Of a stretch of DNA of 64,000 nt, positions 53,201-60,230 are shown piece by piece (position 1 is the first letter of the stretch; every line of letters starts with the position of its first letter). The translations under genes and the position numbers were made by a program. A model generated the notes under the pieces. The model was not told where the DNA came from. It searched no databases and saw nothing but the letters and a program-made list of their open reading frames with translations. This DNA comes from Alitta virens. Taxonomy: Eukaryota; Annelida; Polychaeta; Phyllodocida; Nereididae. The stretch lies in the NCBI GenBank assembly GCA_932294295.1, contig OW028577.1, forward strand, positions 1,931,001-1,995,000, written 5' to 3'.

Positions 53201-55515
53201 TTAGGTCGCTGGGCTTTGTAACAAAATATATATGGTGGAGCTGAGTGCTACTGTGAGGCGGGGCAAATACTTTCTGATCAAAGCCTGAGCAAATAATGTT
53301 TATAGTTGAACAGCTTATTTTTCTCCAGCTGCCAGAGACAGACGTAATGATGAGATAATAAAGCGTGAGTCCTCATCATGATAATATTTACCCCATCCAT
53401 GGGGTCTTCTACTTGTCTCAGTATAGACACCGAGTACAAGGTACCTCAAATTTAACGTCTCATGTGATCGACATCCTGCTGGGATGTAGCCCATGAAGAG
53501 TGCCGATATGGGAATCGAACCTTCAGCAGAGCTGGCATCTTAGGCATTAGGTGGGTGGTGGGGTGATTAGGGCTTTACGTCCTGTATTTCTGCACCTGAT
53601 GGGCTATTAGGACAGGCAGGGACCATGGCAATGAGATGAGGGATGAAACAGCCATCCAACTTAGGCTCAGCCGGGAATCGAACCCGGGACCCAGCGGTTG
53701 GAAGCCCAGAGCGCTACCTCTGAGCTAGGCCCCCGCCCCCTTAGGCATTAGGTAATGAATACAAATAGTCGTTTCCTTCCGGACATATCAGACCACCTGT
53801 GTTGGCATACTTTTTACTTACCCGTCATTCTTTCAACTTTGTCAGAAAGTTTTTGCACAACAGCGACATTAGACCCCGAAGCCATTTATTTTTACCCTAA
53901 TGACTGGCTTAACATGAAAATGGCTGGCTAAGCCGGCTGAGCCATAATACATAATGGCTGATAAAGGCTCATGAACGTTTTGGCTTAAAACGGCTGAGGC
54001 TGTTGTGGTATTCTGGAATGAAAAAAAATAGTTAATTGACAGAGTTAAGATATATGAAAATAGAAATACATGTAAAAGAAAGACAAGGTTGCAGTAGAAT
54101 TTGGTACAACAAGATGTAGCACTGTATGTCAAAGAATTAGATTCCCGGTCAAGCCTCAGTTAGCTGTTTCCTCCTTCGTCTCATTGCCATGGTCTCTGCC
54201 TGTCCTAATTAGCCCAACTGGTGCAGAAATACAGGACGTAAAGCCCTAATCACACACACACATGTCAAAGAATTAACTTTTACCTATTTACAATTCATCT
54301 GCAGACATAGTGCTTGCAACACCTTTGGATGAAAAATTGTTTTCACTTGAACAATGTAGAGCTATCTTCATCCAATTTTTACACTCACTTTGGAAATTCC
54401 AAATTTTTTCACAGCATTGTCTGCAGCAGTGTCTGCAGCTCATGAAATTTTAATGAGATACTTGTCCCTTTTATGTTATACTGCTCCGTAATGGCCATAA
54501 ATAAAGTCCACTCAATATTTGGTCATATTTTATCATATAGAGCAGAAGTTACAATGGAAAATATTGCAATTCTGTGCATTTTATTCTGCTCCATGTCATT
54601 AATGGAAAAATATGACCATAAAACAGTGGATATTTATTTTGAATCCTATTATTTTACAGCATAACTTGAATGAAATAAATGGTACATAATATCTGAAAAC
54701 TCCAAACTGAACTTATACCATTGGGTATATTAATTGGCATGGGTCAAAGACATAAAATCATCCAGAGGAGATATGAAGAAATATTAAACTTGCGAGTTGT
54801 TTAATCATGCAGTAATTCACATATAAACAAAATCAAATCTACAAAACTATGGCTGTGAGACTGGCATGACAGTCTTTGAAGAGTTTATTGCACTTAGGCC
54901 TAATTATTGGGAAACTTGAAGTTGATACTTCCATTGAACATGGGATCCTATTGTGCCCTAATCTTCACTACATGGTAATGGCTTACAGATCTGATGGCGG
55001 CTTATGCCTAGTAATGGCTTCAAATGGCTCAGAAAGTTAGTGGCTAGCTCAGCCAAACATGGGTGGGGGCCTAGCTCAGAAGTAGCGCTCGGGGCTTCCA
55101 ACCACTGGGTCCCGGATTCAATTCCCGGTTGAGCCTAAGTTGGATGGCTGTTTCATCCTTCGTCTCATTGCCATGGTCTCTGCCTGTCCGAATTAACCCA
55201 ACTGGTGCTGAAATACAGGATGTAAAGCTCTAATCACACGCACACACAGCTCAGCCAAACCTTGAAAATGGCTGGCGTGGGGGCTCATGGCGGTGGCTTC
55301 GGGGTCTAAGCGAGATCACTTACCGCAAGCCTCCTTTGAAGAACTTTTTGTACCTGTGGTCTCTCACCTAATGAGAAATTTGCAAGGATGTGGTTGGCTC
55401 TAAGTTTAGTATCGCCTGTTAGAGCAAGTTGAGAGCTCCACTGGTTCTGAGCAAAAAGTGAATGACATGTAGTCAGTGTCACACTGAGGAAGAAAGTACC
55501 AAGTTTGTGATCCAT
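22343..55515 (-). CDS. Myeloperoxidase-type animal heme peroxidase, secreted
   Basis: The product is a heme enzyme oxidising halides or organic substrates with H2O2, routed to the secretory pathway. Exons, 5' to 3': 55515-55324 (signal peptide), remainder of that exon 53861-53822, about 42059-41931, 40374-40251, 35818-35559, 31342-31154, 29921-29748, 29147-29043, 28553-28434, 27821-27567, 26510-26368, 25862-25658, 24834-24726, 23861-23689, 23428-23305 and 22544-22343 (stop). From 40374 on, all phases agree. Key motifs are distal QFTDHDLT, SHIYGSS, AREHNRI, proximal RYGHSQ, INIQRGRDHGLPGYN and the C-terminal ISCSSIPEVNL. The whole is about 840 aa, a little longer than vertebrate MPO or EPO, with no C-terminal membrane segment seen. 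The 5' end is problematic: a hAT-like element splits the first exon, and the acceptor of the exon near 42059 is uncertain (42049-42065). Orthology to one vertebrate peroxidase cannot be decided here. Confidence 0.93.
22997..23165. repeat. Shortened 78-bp repeat in a peroxidase intron
   Basis: Right-duplicate counterpart of the tandem repeat at 10140-10440, here with about two degenerate units. It lies between the exons ending at 23305 and starting at 22544. Confidence 0.8.
25448..25637 (+). mobile_element. tRNA-derived SINE (family 1)
   Basis: Complete head (CCTAGCTCGGAGGTAGCGCTC, B box GGTTCGATTCC), body and (CACC)n tail. The flanks TAGTCACTTAAA (25436-25447) and TAGTCACTCAAA (25638-25649) are a 12-bp target duplication with one mismatch. 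It inserted in a peroxidase intron 20 bp from the exon boundary at 25658. Confidence 0.93.
25885..26095. repeat. Dispersed repeat family 2 copy
   Basis: It contains CTTCATGAGCTAAATCTCAGC, a CGGTGTCTATGG segment, GACCCCACCCATGGAGTAAATG and CATCATTACGTCTGCCTC. This is the reverse orientation of the copies at 7283 and 53318. It is followed at 26100-26175 by an AATACAACAC-type microsatellite. Confidence 0.7.
27841..28080. repeat. Retroelement 3' tail with a TGACAA repeat
   Basis: A (TGACAA)n run at 27842-27866 precedes CAGTTTTTATTGGCTCC and a short body rich in GTCGAGGGAGCCACC. A simple repeat abutting a TTTATT-type end suggests the 3' terminus of an L2- or CR1-like element or its SINE, inserted on the minus strand. 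Similar tails occur near 36405 and 46155. Confidence 0.45.
28249..28399. mobile_element. Foldback MITE, TA-flanked, family M1 (copy 1)
   Basis: The 151-bp element has near-complete self-complementarity. Its left arm reads CATGGCGACATGTGCCACG and its right arm mirrors it, ending ACGTGGCACATTTGGCCATG; inside, CGTTTTCCATG and its complement recur. It is flanked by TA on each side (28247-28248 and 28400-28401), as for Tc1/mariner-type elements. Copies 2 and 3 lie at 28735-28874 and 38029-38165. Confidence 0.88.
28655..28975. repeat. Dispersed repeat family 3, interrupted by an M1 MITE
   Basis: It shares AAGAGCCAAATCTCACTTCC, TGGACCTCCTCATGGCAA and, after the MITE, GAAGACCTCCAACCC and GCTCTGTGCAATGCA with sequences near 38500-38630 and 31590-31710. 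The MITE at 28735-28874 sits inside, so family 3 is the older insertion. Confidence 0.65.
28735..28874. mobile_element. Foldback MITE family M1 (copy 2)
   Basis: 140 bp, same terminal and internal motifs as copy 1 (CGGCCAAATGTGC at the left, GCACATTTGGTCATG at the right), flanked by TA at 28733-28734 and 28875-28876. It lies in the adjacent peroxidase intron, only 336 bp from copy 1. Confidence 0.87.
29440..29610. repeat. Dispersed repeat family 2 copy
   Basis: It contains GTTTGAAGCTTAATCAGCTT, CAACTGTCAGACGTAATAATG, CTTACCCCATGGGCGGG and CCTCAGCATAGACGC, matching the copies at 7283 and 53318 in the same orientation. A shorter related piece lies at 31755-31850. Confidence 0.65.
30560..30746 (+). 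mobile_element. tRNA-derived SINE (family 1)
   Basis: Complete element with head, body and (AC)n tail, flanked by a perfect 14-bp target duplication ACGTAATGTCATCA (30546-30559 and 30747-30760). It lies in a peroxidase intron. Confidence 0.95.
30765..30955. repeat. Dispersed repeat shared with the EDC3 intron
   Basis: The block around GAATAGATGACGTCATCAA followed by TTATCTGCT and a CTCTGGTG/CTCTGTTGG end is also found at 2120-2290, in the EDC3 intron between the exons ending at 2348 and starting at 1345. The element type was not identified. Confidence 0.6.
30957..31128. mobile_element. Short inverted-repeat element (GTGGCGGATTT end)
   Basis: The ends GGGGCGGATCCGG and the complement of CCTAAATCCGCCACTG are imperfect inverted repeats around two G-runs (about 30984 and 31073). 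Elements ending in CAGTGGCGGATTTAGG are widespread non-autonomous DNA transposons in animals. No clean target duplication was found. Confidence 0.5.
32399..35331. mobile_element. 2.9-kb element with long terminal inverted repeats, no ORF
   Basis: The ends AACCCTCAGCGAA (left) and the complement of TTCGCTGAAGGTTC (right) open inverted arms of roughly 200 bp. Matching blocks are GTAACACTTTCGTTTCC, AACTCTAACACTAATGCATT and CTCTATATGGCCTAGTGGTG on the left, each found reverse-complemented between about 35095 and 35260. The interior has degenerate direct repeats of the same motifs (about 32620 and 32950) and is AT-rich with only short ORFs. It sits in the peroxidase intron between the exons at 35559 and 31342. 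The superfamily was not determined. Confidence 0.75.
35880..36120. repeat. Dispersed repeat family 2 copy (reverse orientation)
   Basis: It contains CAGCTCTGCTGAAGGTCCC, CTCTTCATGAGCTACATCCC, ATCCCACCCATTGGGTAAATG and a diverged 3' part. In better copies the region after GCTGAAGG reads GGTTCGATTCCC, a Pol III B box, so the family may be a second tRNA-derived SINE. Confidence 0.6.
37161..37292. repeat. 11-bp minisatellite (AACATTGGCTC)n
   Basis: About 12 tandem units of AACATTGGCTC with few substitutions, in a peroxidase intron. The following 400 bp contain loosely related words (ATGCTATCTGG and its complement), possibly an expanded older repeat. Confidence 0.9.
38029..38165. mobile_element. 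Foldback MITE family M1 (copy 3)
   Basis: 137 bp with ends CATGGCCAAATGTGCC and the mirrored ACAATTGGCCATG. TA precedes it (38027-38028); the right flank is TG, so one target copy has mutated. It lies in the peroxidase intron between the exons at 40251 and 35818. Confidence 0.85.
39411..39921. mobile_element. Nested inverted-repeat elements
   Basis: The outer ends TAGACTTGGAAACT (39413) and the complement of AGTTTCCAAGTCTA frame the unit. Inside, 39428-39809 is a second element with ends ACACTGTAAAAAATTTCC and the complement of GGAAACTCGTTACAGTGT, full of ACAGTATTTTACC-type words. The part at 39809-39921 is related to 49290-49430 (CTCCAGAGGA, TGTGAATCCAG), which looks like another copy of the outer element. 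Confidence 0.7.
40409..41560. repeat. Foldback structure containing a CCT-rich polypyrimidine tract
   Basis: The left end (GAGGAGTTCACTTCTTGGTGCG) and the complement of the right end (GAGGAGTACACTTCGCGGTC) match imperfectly. Between them lie CCACGACACCTTCGCC words (40500-40545), the CCT tract (40653-41168) and five tandem 23-bp units GGACTGTCATGGTGCGAAAG+TTG (about 41402-41512), which are the complementary version of the left words. It lies in a peroxidase intron. Confidence 0.65.
40653..41168. repeat. Polypyrimidine (CCT)n/(CTC)n tract, ~515 bp
   Basis: Almost pure C/T on the plus strand over about 515 bp, mostly CCT and CCCCTC units. It yields artefactual proline-rich and glycine/arginine-rich ORFs on the two strands. 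Tracts like this can adopt triplex (H-DNA) structure and are prone to assembly error. Confidence 0.95.
42110..43540. repeat. Inverted pair of GCATTCCCTCGC-rich repeats
   Basis: 42110-42480 and 43240-43540 are rich in GCATTCCCTCGCAAA-like words in both orientations. They carry inverted end words, ATGTCCGCTTATATTC at 42450 and AATCTAAGCGGACACG at 43513. The piece between (42480-43240) is AT-rich with nothing recognised. This is probably one repeat family inserted twice in opposite orientation, or one large foldback element. Confidence 0.55.
43540..47185. other. Peroxidase intron, no gene recognised
   Basis: AT-rich DNA with a (CAGA)n microsatellite at 44233-44264 and an (AT)n run at 46158-46182 followed by a retroelement-like tail. 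A 65-codon ORF at 45010 shows no recognisable motif. A possible 47-bp exon at 43615-43661 has good splice sites but a phase that does not fit. Confidence 0.5.
47186..47373 (+). mobile_element. 3' fragment of the same LINE family
   Basis: It matches 20517-20699 closely: TTACAACA, GATATCCAACACAGACAATT, TGCTTCTGGTTTCTACTACC, GGTGCTGATGAGGCGTTAAA and an (AC)n tail. It is a 5'-truncated insertion of about 190 bp and confirms the 3' end of the LINE. Confidence 0.92.
48362..48712. repeat. 34-bp minisatellite, about 11 units
   Basis: Essentially identical tandem units, TTGCCAATTAATAACAGC plus TTTCACTAAATATGCA, repeated without spacers. Degenerate half-units follow to about 48790. The homogeneity points to recent expansion. 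Confidence 0.95.
49785..50790. repeat. ~70-bp minisatellite, about 14 units
   Basis: Units contain CATTGTTCACAAACAGTCAT, AACAGGCCAATGATTGCC and AATTTAAGGACAAAAAACT, with scattered indels. The array ends about 110 bp past the GPCR stop codon (the gene is on the minus strand), so it may overlap that gene's 3' UTR or polyadenylation region. Confidence 0.92.
50899..52083 (-). CDS. Intronless rhodopsin-like (class A) GPCR, orphan
   Basis: A single open frame of 394 codons encodes a seven-helix receptor of the plasma membrane. Helices lie at about 88-110 (GN in GIVGNGFVV), 121-142 (NQSLIDFLAS), 157-182, 203-222, 244-268, 306-328 and 340-364. Present are the Cys158/Cys234 disulfide pair, ERY in place of DRY (184-186), FFLCWIWNQ in TM6 where most class A receptors have CWxP, and NPIIY in TM7 (358-362). 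The N-terminus is long (about 85 residues) and Ser/Thr-rich, with an NSS glycosylation site; internal Met14 or Met39 could be the true start. The tail is short and basic (RKKR). The gene lies wholly inside a peroxidase intron on the same strand. Intronless orphan class A receptors are greatly expanded in echinoderms and lancelets. The ligand cannot be predicted. Confidence 0.93.
   Translation of the reverse strand: MQPVDIALLPQYIMDDKHGDIQHHSICSDTSGRKIQPRMEAANSSTYLHSEAMETTASESQTSNVAVADTTASQELMHSSNALLPEEIVYIIEGILGIVGNGFVVIVILAYKPMRSKLNNYFIINQSLIDFLASVFLLSSFYVEDKGSGYGVAADIYCRVWVSKLPMWSLFISSTVNLVAITIERYLEVIHPIWHKVKVNKSKILVVILIIWLSGFVINGAMTLPTSAHINGTCLLAAIWPSQDVAVFTGVFYYFSVFILSVVIQIFCYTRMAVAFKNKVDDISASGGGVASNERAAKMARVRRNIFRTLAVVSVSFFLCWIWNQTYFLLYNLGLIANLLTPFFHFTVAALYLNCCINPIIYIIQYDQFKAAVRTVVLRKKRTEDNSNASVATT
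52084..53317. other. GPCR upstream region, no further gene seen
   Basis: AT-rich DNA that must contain the GPCR promoter. 52744-52765 is a (GATAA)n run followed by ACTTAATTTACAGTCGGTGG, resembling a retroelement tail. No convincing coding segment was seen. Confidence 0.45.
53318..53538 (-). repeat. Dispersed repeat family 2, best-preserved copy
   Basis: It contains AGCTGCCAGAGACAGACG, TTTACCCCATCCATGGGG, CTCAGTATAGACACCGAGTA and CATGAAGAGTGCCGATATGG. Read on the minus strand it begins near GCTCTGCTGAAGGTTCGATTC, which includes a perfect Pol III B box (GGTTCGATTCC). This makes a tRNA-derived SINE likely. Confidence 0.7.
53553..53739 (-). mobile_element. tRNA-derived SINE (family 1), minus orientation
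   Basis: Full element in reverse: (GGTG)n tail first, then the body, then the tRNA-like head ending GAGCTAGGCCCCCGCCCCC. It is flanked by a perfect 14-bp target duplication CTTAGGCATTAGGT (53539-53552 and 53740-53753). It inserted at the edge of a family 2 element. Confidence 0.95.
54140..54261 (+). mobile_element. 5'-truncated family 1 SINE nested in the hAT element
   Basis: It starts inside the head (ATTCCCGGTCAAGCC), has the conserved body and an (AC)n tail, and is flanked by a perfect 14-bp duplication ATGTCAAAGAATTA (54126-54139 and 54262-54275). Confidence 0.93.
55059..55247 (+). mobile_element. Family 1 SINE nested in the hAT element
   Basis: Complete but diverged element (B box reads GGATTCAATTCC), with a 13-bp duplication AGCTCAGCCAAAC at 55046-55058 and 55248-55260. 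Because it lies within the hAT element, that element was present before this insertion. Confidence 0.93.
55324..55515 (-). CDS. Peroxidase first exon, signal-peptide part
   Basis: The start ATG at 55515-55513 is followed by a typical signal peptide (MDHKLGTFFLSVTLTTCHS then LFA-QNQW, likely cut after Ala22). Reading continues to CTT GCG, where a consensus donor GTAAGT begins. If not spliced, the frame runs on GTA AGT GAT CTC GCT and then stops at TAG, the first three bases of the hAT inverted repeat. The continuation of the original exon is at 53861-53822 (VVQKLSDKVERMTG). Confidence 0.8.
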
Positions 55516-55576
55516 ATTTGGTAATCCACATGCAAAATATAACTAATTTGTATTCCACCCTTATACTGTTTTTTAG

Positions 55577-55898
55577 AGTGGCTGCATGGGAGGGGACATG
55601 GACTTTTTTTTTTATAGCTAGTTCCAACGAGATAATATCTTATTCTAACGAGATAACATCTTGTCACAACGAAAAAATATCTTGTCCCTACGAAAAAAAC
55701 TATCTTGTCCAAATGAGAACAACTTAGTTATTAGTTAGGACAAGATACTTTATTGTTAGAACAAGATATGATTTCTGAGAACGAGATGTTATTTCGTTCG
55801 AACAAGATAATATCTCGTTAACTATCTCGTTAAAACGAGATAATATCTCGTTAGAACGATTTACTTTCTCGTTTGAACGAATCCCCTCCCAGCCACCG
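55577..55898. mobile_element. Palindrome-rich MITE just upstream of the peroxidase start
   Basis: The ends GTGGCTGCATGGGAGGGGA and the complement of TCCCCTCCCAGCCAC are imperfect inverted repeats, with TAG near both outer edges. The inside is a cluster of about a dozen AACGAGATAATATCTCGTT-like words in both orientations. It begins about 60 bp upstream of the start codon at 55515. Confidence 0.8.
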
Positions 55899-56914
55899 TA
55901 GTTTTCCTCTTTTTCTGATTGGGCAATAACCAACGAAAATGTCACTTAACTCCCTCCTGAGTGCTAACTGAACTTATCGTGCATAATAAGGACAATAAAA
56001 CAAAACTTTCAAATAAATCAGTACATATGCCTTATGGGTGTCAGTATATAACCGTGAAAAAGTCAATTATTCAGGATATATCTATTACCTATTCTCCGAG
56101 TAACAATTACTGTCTAGTCACGTCTGACTGGCTCATAGAGACTTTTTTTCGAGTAATTCTTGCTATGTTTTTAAATATGAATCTGGTTACTGCCAGATGC
56201 AACAAAGTGTTTTGAATCTAGTTCAAAATTCTCGTTACTTTGCTTGATTTTGACCACATTGTTTAGCTATGACACTAATTATAGACATTGTTTGCTAGTT
56301 TACCTAGTTAAACACCTTGATTGGTTAAACTATGTAGCGGATAGTCTGAGTATAGACTTAATCATTCTGTAATTTCATTGTTAGACCTTTAATACCATAA
56401 GCCAGCCTATAGACTATAAGAGAAATTGATTAATTTACTTTAGATGAGTAAAAGGGCAAACCATGTGCATAATTAGGTTGCTGGGCTATGAGGTGACGAC
56501 ACACAGTGATAATTGGCTTAAAGCAAAAGAGCGTCTACACATGGTGGACCAGGAATCAACACAACGGTGATGATGCGAATGCACTTGCAAAGTGATGTTT
56601 TGGGTCAGTTTTGGACAGGTTGTGATACTATCAGCAGGTTTTCCTGGCTAAAACTAGCTTTGGACAATAATTCATTTTGAAGTATAATTTTCATCCCAAA
56701 ATCTTTAGTACAAAAAAAAAAAACCATTTAAATTAATAAGAAACAACTGGTCTCTTTTGAGTTTATTTATCTGCCATTTCTGATCGTCATTCATAACAAA
56801 GTTTATGGTCAAATATATGGTCAAAAAAAAGAAAAGCAATTTTTGAAATCTATTAATTAACATGAGGACTCAGTATTATAATGATTGTTTTACATAACAA
56901 ACACGTATAGCCAC
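55899..56914. other. No gene seen
   Basis: AT-rich single-copy-looking DNA without recognised ORFs or repeats. A short A-run lies at 56712-56723. Confidence 0.5.
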
Positions 56915-58240
56915 CCCTAGCCACAATGCAGGCTTGGAGTCTGGCCCCTCATCGACCTCAATAGTCTCTGCAGGAAAGCAACAGGGATGACCCTCCACTC
57001 TTCAATAAGTGCATTGGTCAGTTCCCTGATGTTCTGCGGGTGATGCTGACATCGGTGAAGTCACCGTTTGAGTTCATCCCATGTGTGCTCTATCGGTGAC
57101 ATGTCTGGGCTGAAGGCCATGGTAAGGGCCGCACCTGTTGTCCCTGCAGGTATGCCTGCACTATCCTAGCTGCATCAGGTCTGGCATTGTCCTGTTGTGG
57201 GAGCACCAATTCTGGATGTTGCCTCATGAATGTGGGTGAAGAATCTCACTCCTGTAGCGCTGGGCAGTCAGAGCGCCATCAACAACCACCAGCTCAGTTC
57301 TTGAAGCAAATGCCATTCCTGCCAAAATCATGACACTTGGTCCTCCCCATCTATCATGCTTCACTACTGCAGCATCTGAGTATCGCTCCCCTGGTCGTTG
57401 TATACCCTGACACAGCCATCAGAATTGCCAGTATGAAGAGACACTCGTCAGAAAAGAGGACTTGGTTTCGCATAAACTGAAGACAGTGACTCATGTAACC
57501 GAGCAGGAATCATACAAGAACTGACAAAATGCCTGAAAGATTAACTCGTAGTTCCTTATTTTGAGTCACAAGAAATCAGACACTATTTAAATTTAATTTC
57601 AATTTATTAACAACTTTGTATTCAGTTATGTAGAACTTTATTTAAATCCCAATTTGATTTGATTTAATTTGATTTTGATTTGATATAATTTAAATTACTA
57701 AATATTTTTTGTATATTCCGTAAAGGATGGTATTATCGACAGGGCAGGTATTATCAACAATCACATTAGAATGTTAAAAATTTTGTTTACAATCTAATTA
57801 AAGTGTTTATAATACCTGTCCATAATACCATCCTTGACGGTATATATTTATTTTTTCTTTCCAGTCACGGTGCTGGTAGACCCATTGCAGGCGTTGTTGT
57901 CTTCTTGCATCTGTGAGATAAGAACCTTTCTAAGGCCTGCGGCATTGGAGTCTTGCATTACGGAGTCGGTTTCTGACTGTCAGGTCACTAATTCTGTTGT
58001 TGTGGGTACCAGGTGTCTCTCTGGGTGTCTGACGGGCATTCCGCTGCCGAGCACACAGGTGCTGCAGTACAATGTGGGGATCCTTTTTGGCAAGTCCTGA
58101 ACCCTTCCTATGGCTACAATATAACAAGCCAAGAGACTGTTCTGGGATGCACTTGTAGTAATTGTGCAACTTGGACAGCAGACATGCCTGACTCCAACAT
58201 ACCCAAGGCAACACCTCTGTTGACCTCTGACTGAGAGTTG
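56915..58240 (-). pseudogene. Tc1-like transposase remnant, interrupted
   Basis: Read on the minus strand, 58240-57850 carries the helix-turn-helix part (RISDLTVRNRLRNARLQCRR). 57540-56915 carries catalytic-domain pieces: LFSDE, then GERYSDAAVVKHDRWGGPSV, MILAGMAF, LVVVDGALTAQRYRS, VLPQQDNARPDAARIVQAYL and a PWP motif. Frames are broken repeatedly. An AT-rich stretch of about 310 bp separates the halves and contains a foldback MITE. No terminal inverted repeats were identified. Confidence 0.88.
57718..57841. mobile_element. 124-bp foldback MITE inside the Tc1 remnant
   Basis: The ends CCGTAAAGGATGGTATTAT and the complement of ATAATACCATCCTTGACGG pair along most of the element, and ACAGGCAGGTATTAT/ATAATACCTGTCC continue the stem. 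TATAT lies at both flanks. Confidence 0.85.
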
Positions 58241-58379
58241 TGGCATTAGGGTAGGTTGATTTCAGAAGTGTGGCCTTGGACTAGTCTTGATAAAGAGATG
58301 GTGGGGTACTGAAAACATCCCAAACAATCTTATGTGCCAGCATGATGTAATTATTTGAGGATTTACTATCATATATATA

Positions 58380-59530
58380 TGTGACGCACTGTGTAAAAAG
58401 GGGGCTAATGGGCGGATTTTTCAAAAATTAGTTTTTGATGGCAAATAATTGTCTAACATGTGTAGTTTATGCAAATGTAAAAAATTTCCAGATATCTCAA
58501 TATTTAGTGGTCATATGTGGTATTTAAAAATGTAATGTTTGCCAGTATCTGGCTTTGTGTTGCGCATATAACCACTGCAGACGTAATGAGGAGCAACACA
58601 GGCGCTTGTGAAACTATGCATTACATTTCATGCCATATCTTCGTTATCCGTTGTTCAAAACTTACGAGATTTGGATATGTGATTATGAGGTAACTGTTCT
58701 ATACTCAACTAAAATTGTGAGCCGCTACAATAATTACTTGTTAAAAACCCGGTTTCCGACGTAATAACAACCTCCGTATTTTTTTTTTTTTTATCTTGGT
58801 TGCTCATTCACCAACAATTACCAAAATCTGGCTTTGTGTTGCACATATAATTATGAAATTTCAGAAAAATTTAGAAAATGTAATGACAGAATTTTTTTTA
58901 ATTTACGTTATTTGCTGCATCATTTTTTTAATTTGCGTTTTTTGATACATAATTTTTTTCATTTGCGTTTTTTCTACATACTTTTTTTTGGATTGTGTTT
59001 TTGTTATACAATTGTTTTTCATCTGTGTTTTTGGCTACATAATTTTGTTTGCAAAAAAAAAATAATAATAATACATAATTCGTTACATGGTGTTCTTTGC
59101 TACATGATTTTTCGTCATTTGTGTTTTTTGCTACATAACATTTTTTCACTTTGTTTTATCCAACATAACTTTTTTCAGTGTGCATTTTTTGCTACGCAGT
59201 TTTTTTGAGTTTGTGTTTTTCATTACATAATATTTTTACATTATAGTTGAATCTTTTTGCTATTACTCGCAAACATTTGCGAATAAACGCAAAATTATTT
59301 AACTCCTTCTAGAACCAATTGAGCAGAACAAAAAATTATGTAGCAAAACACACAAATTCGGAAAAAATTATGTGGCAAAAAACTCAAATATTTGCGAATA
59401 AAATTTGCGAATAAATGCAATTTTTAACTCCTTCTTGAACCAATTGAGCGAAAACAAAAAAAAATAAAGTGGCCAGAAACGCTAAAAAAAAGTTGTATGT
59501 GGCACTAAAAGGCTTCCGTATATGTGAGTT
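58380..59530. repeat. Degenerate T-rich repeats
   Basis: 58900-59230 has ~40-bp degenerate units of the type CATTTGCGTTTTTTGCTACA+TAATTTTT. 59320-59500 has the complementary words (AAAAATTATGTAGCAAAA, ACACAAATTCGG). GGCTTTGTGTTGCGCATATA occurs at 58550 and again at 58829. This looks like an old foldback or tandem element; the ORF across it is an artefact of composition. Confidence 0.6.
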
Positions 59531-60230
59531 AGAACATAGAACTAAACAGGGACAGCACGAATTCAGATCTAATGCTAAAAGTATGCCAAATATACCAAAT
59601 GATAGCCCAAAGGCTTTACTTTAAGTATATAGCTTTGCTGGTCAATATTTTTTATGAGCAAATGATGCTCTGAGTATTATTACGGACAAATTGGGGGACA
59701 TCATAAAAAGGTCAGTTTTTCTAGAAAACAAGCGCGGTGACCCCCCCCCCCCCCTTTTTTTATTGTCTCATATAGATTATTATAATAAGTTACAATCGGG
59801 TTCAATGTTATATTAAATTCATATGGCTGGTGATTTTTTAATTGCAAGATTTGTGAAAAAGTTCCTTAAAAAAATTAGACTTTTTGAATTGGCTTGCTTT
59901 TTCTTCGGATCCCCTGAAGTTATTGTTTTCTTTAGTCTATAGATGATAAGAATGTTGCAAATGAACTGATTAGAAAAAAACCGCATTGTTCTATCATGTA
60001 TAGAAGCCAAGTAATTGCAAGTTGAAGATTTGCACTGTCAAACATCTTCAGGTGAGTTAAAGATCAAGTCTTTAGTTAAAGAAAGTCAGGTGAGAAGGCC
60101 AAGGGCACAATTAGAGCAGTTTCTTAAATTAAGGCCAAGACCAAAGGTATAGGCCAATAGTCCAGTAGCCACACTACTGTATAGGTAGGGGTAGACCCCT
60201 GACTTCATGCCCCACTGCACATGCCCTCAG

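Larger units (their letters stand above)
53870..55308. mobile_element. hAT-like DNA transposon (non-autonomous) inside the first peroxidase exon
   Basis: The 1439-bp element has perfect 15-bp inverted ends TAGACCCCGAAGCCA. Its flanks AGCGACAT (53862-53869) and AGCGAGAT (55309-55316) form an 8-bp target duplication with one mismatch, the length typical of hAT. Subterminal GGCTGGC/GGCTCA/AATGGCT words are repeated at both sides. The inside holds two nested SINEs and no transposase ORF. It interrupts the signal-peptide exon of the peroxidase. Confidence 0.9.

Noticed and set aside
11799..55247. SINE heads as true tRNA genes
   Set aside because: A and B boxes are present, but the acceptor ends do not pair as a full tRNA, each is fused to the SINE body and each has target duplications.
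58834..59208. 124-codon ORF rich in Phe, His and Leu
   Set aside because: It follows from T-rich degenerate repeats; no conserved motif and wrong composition for a gene.
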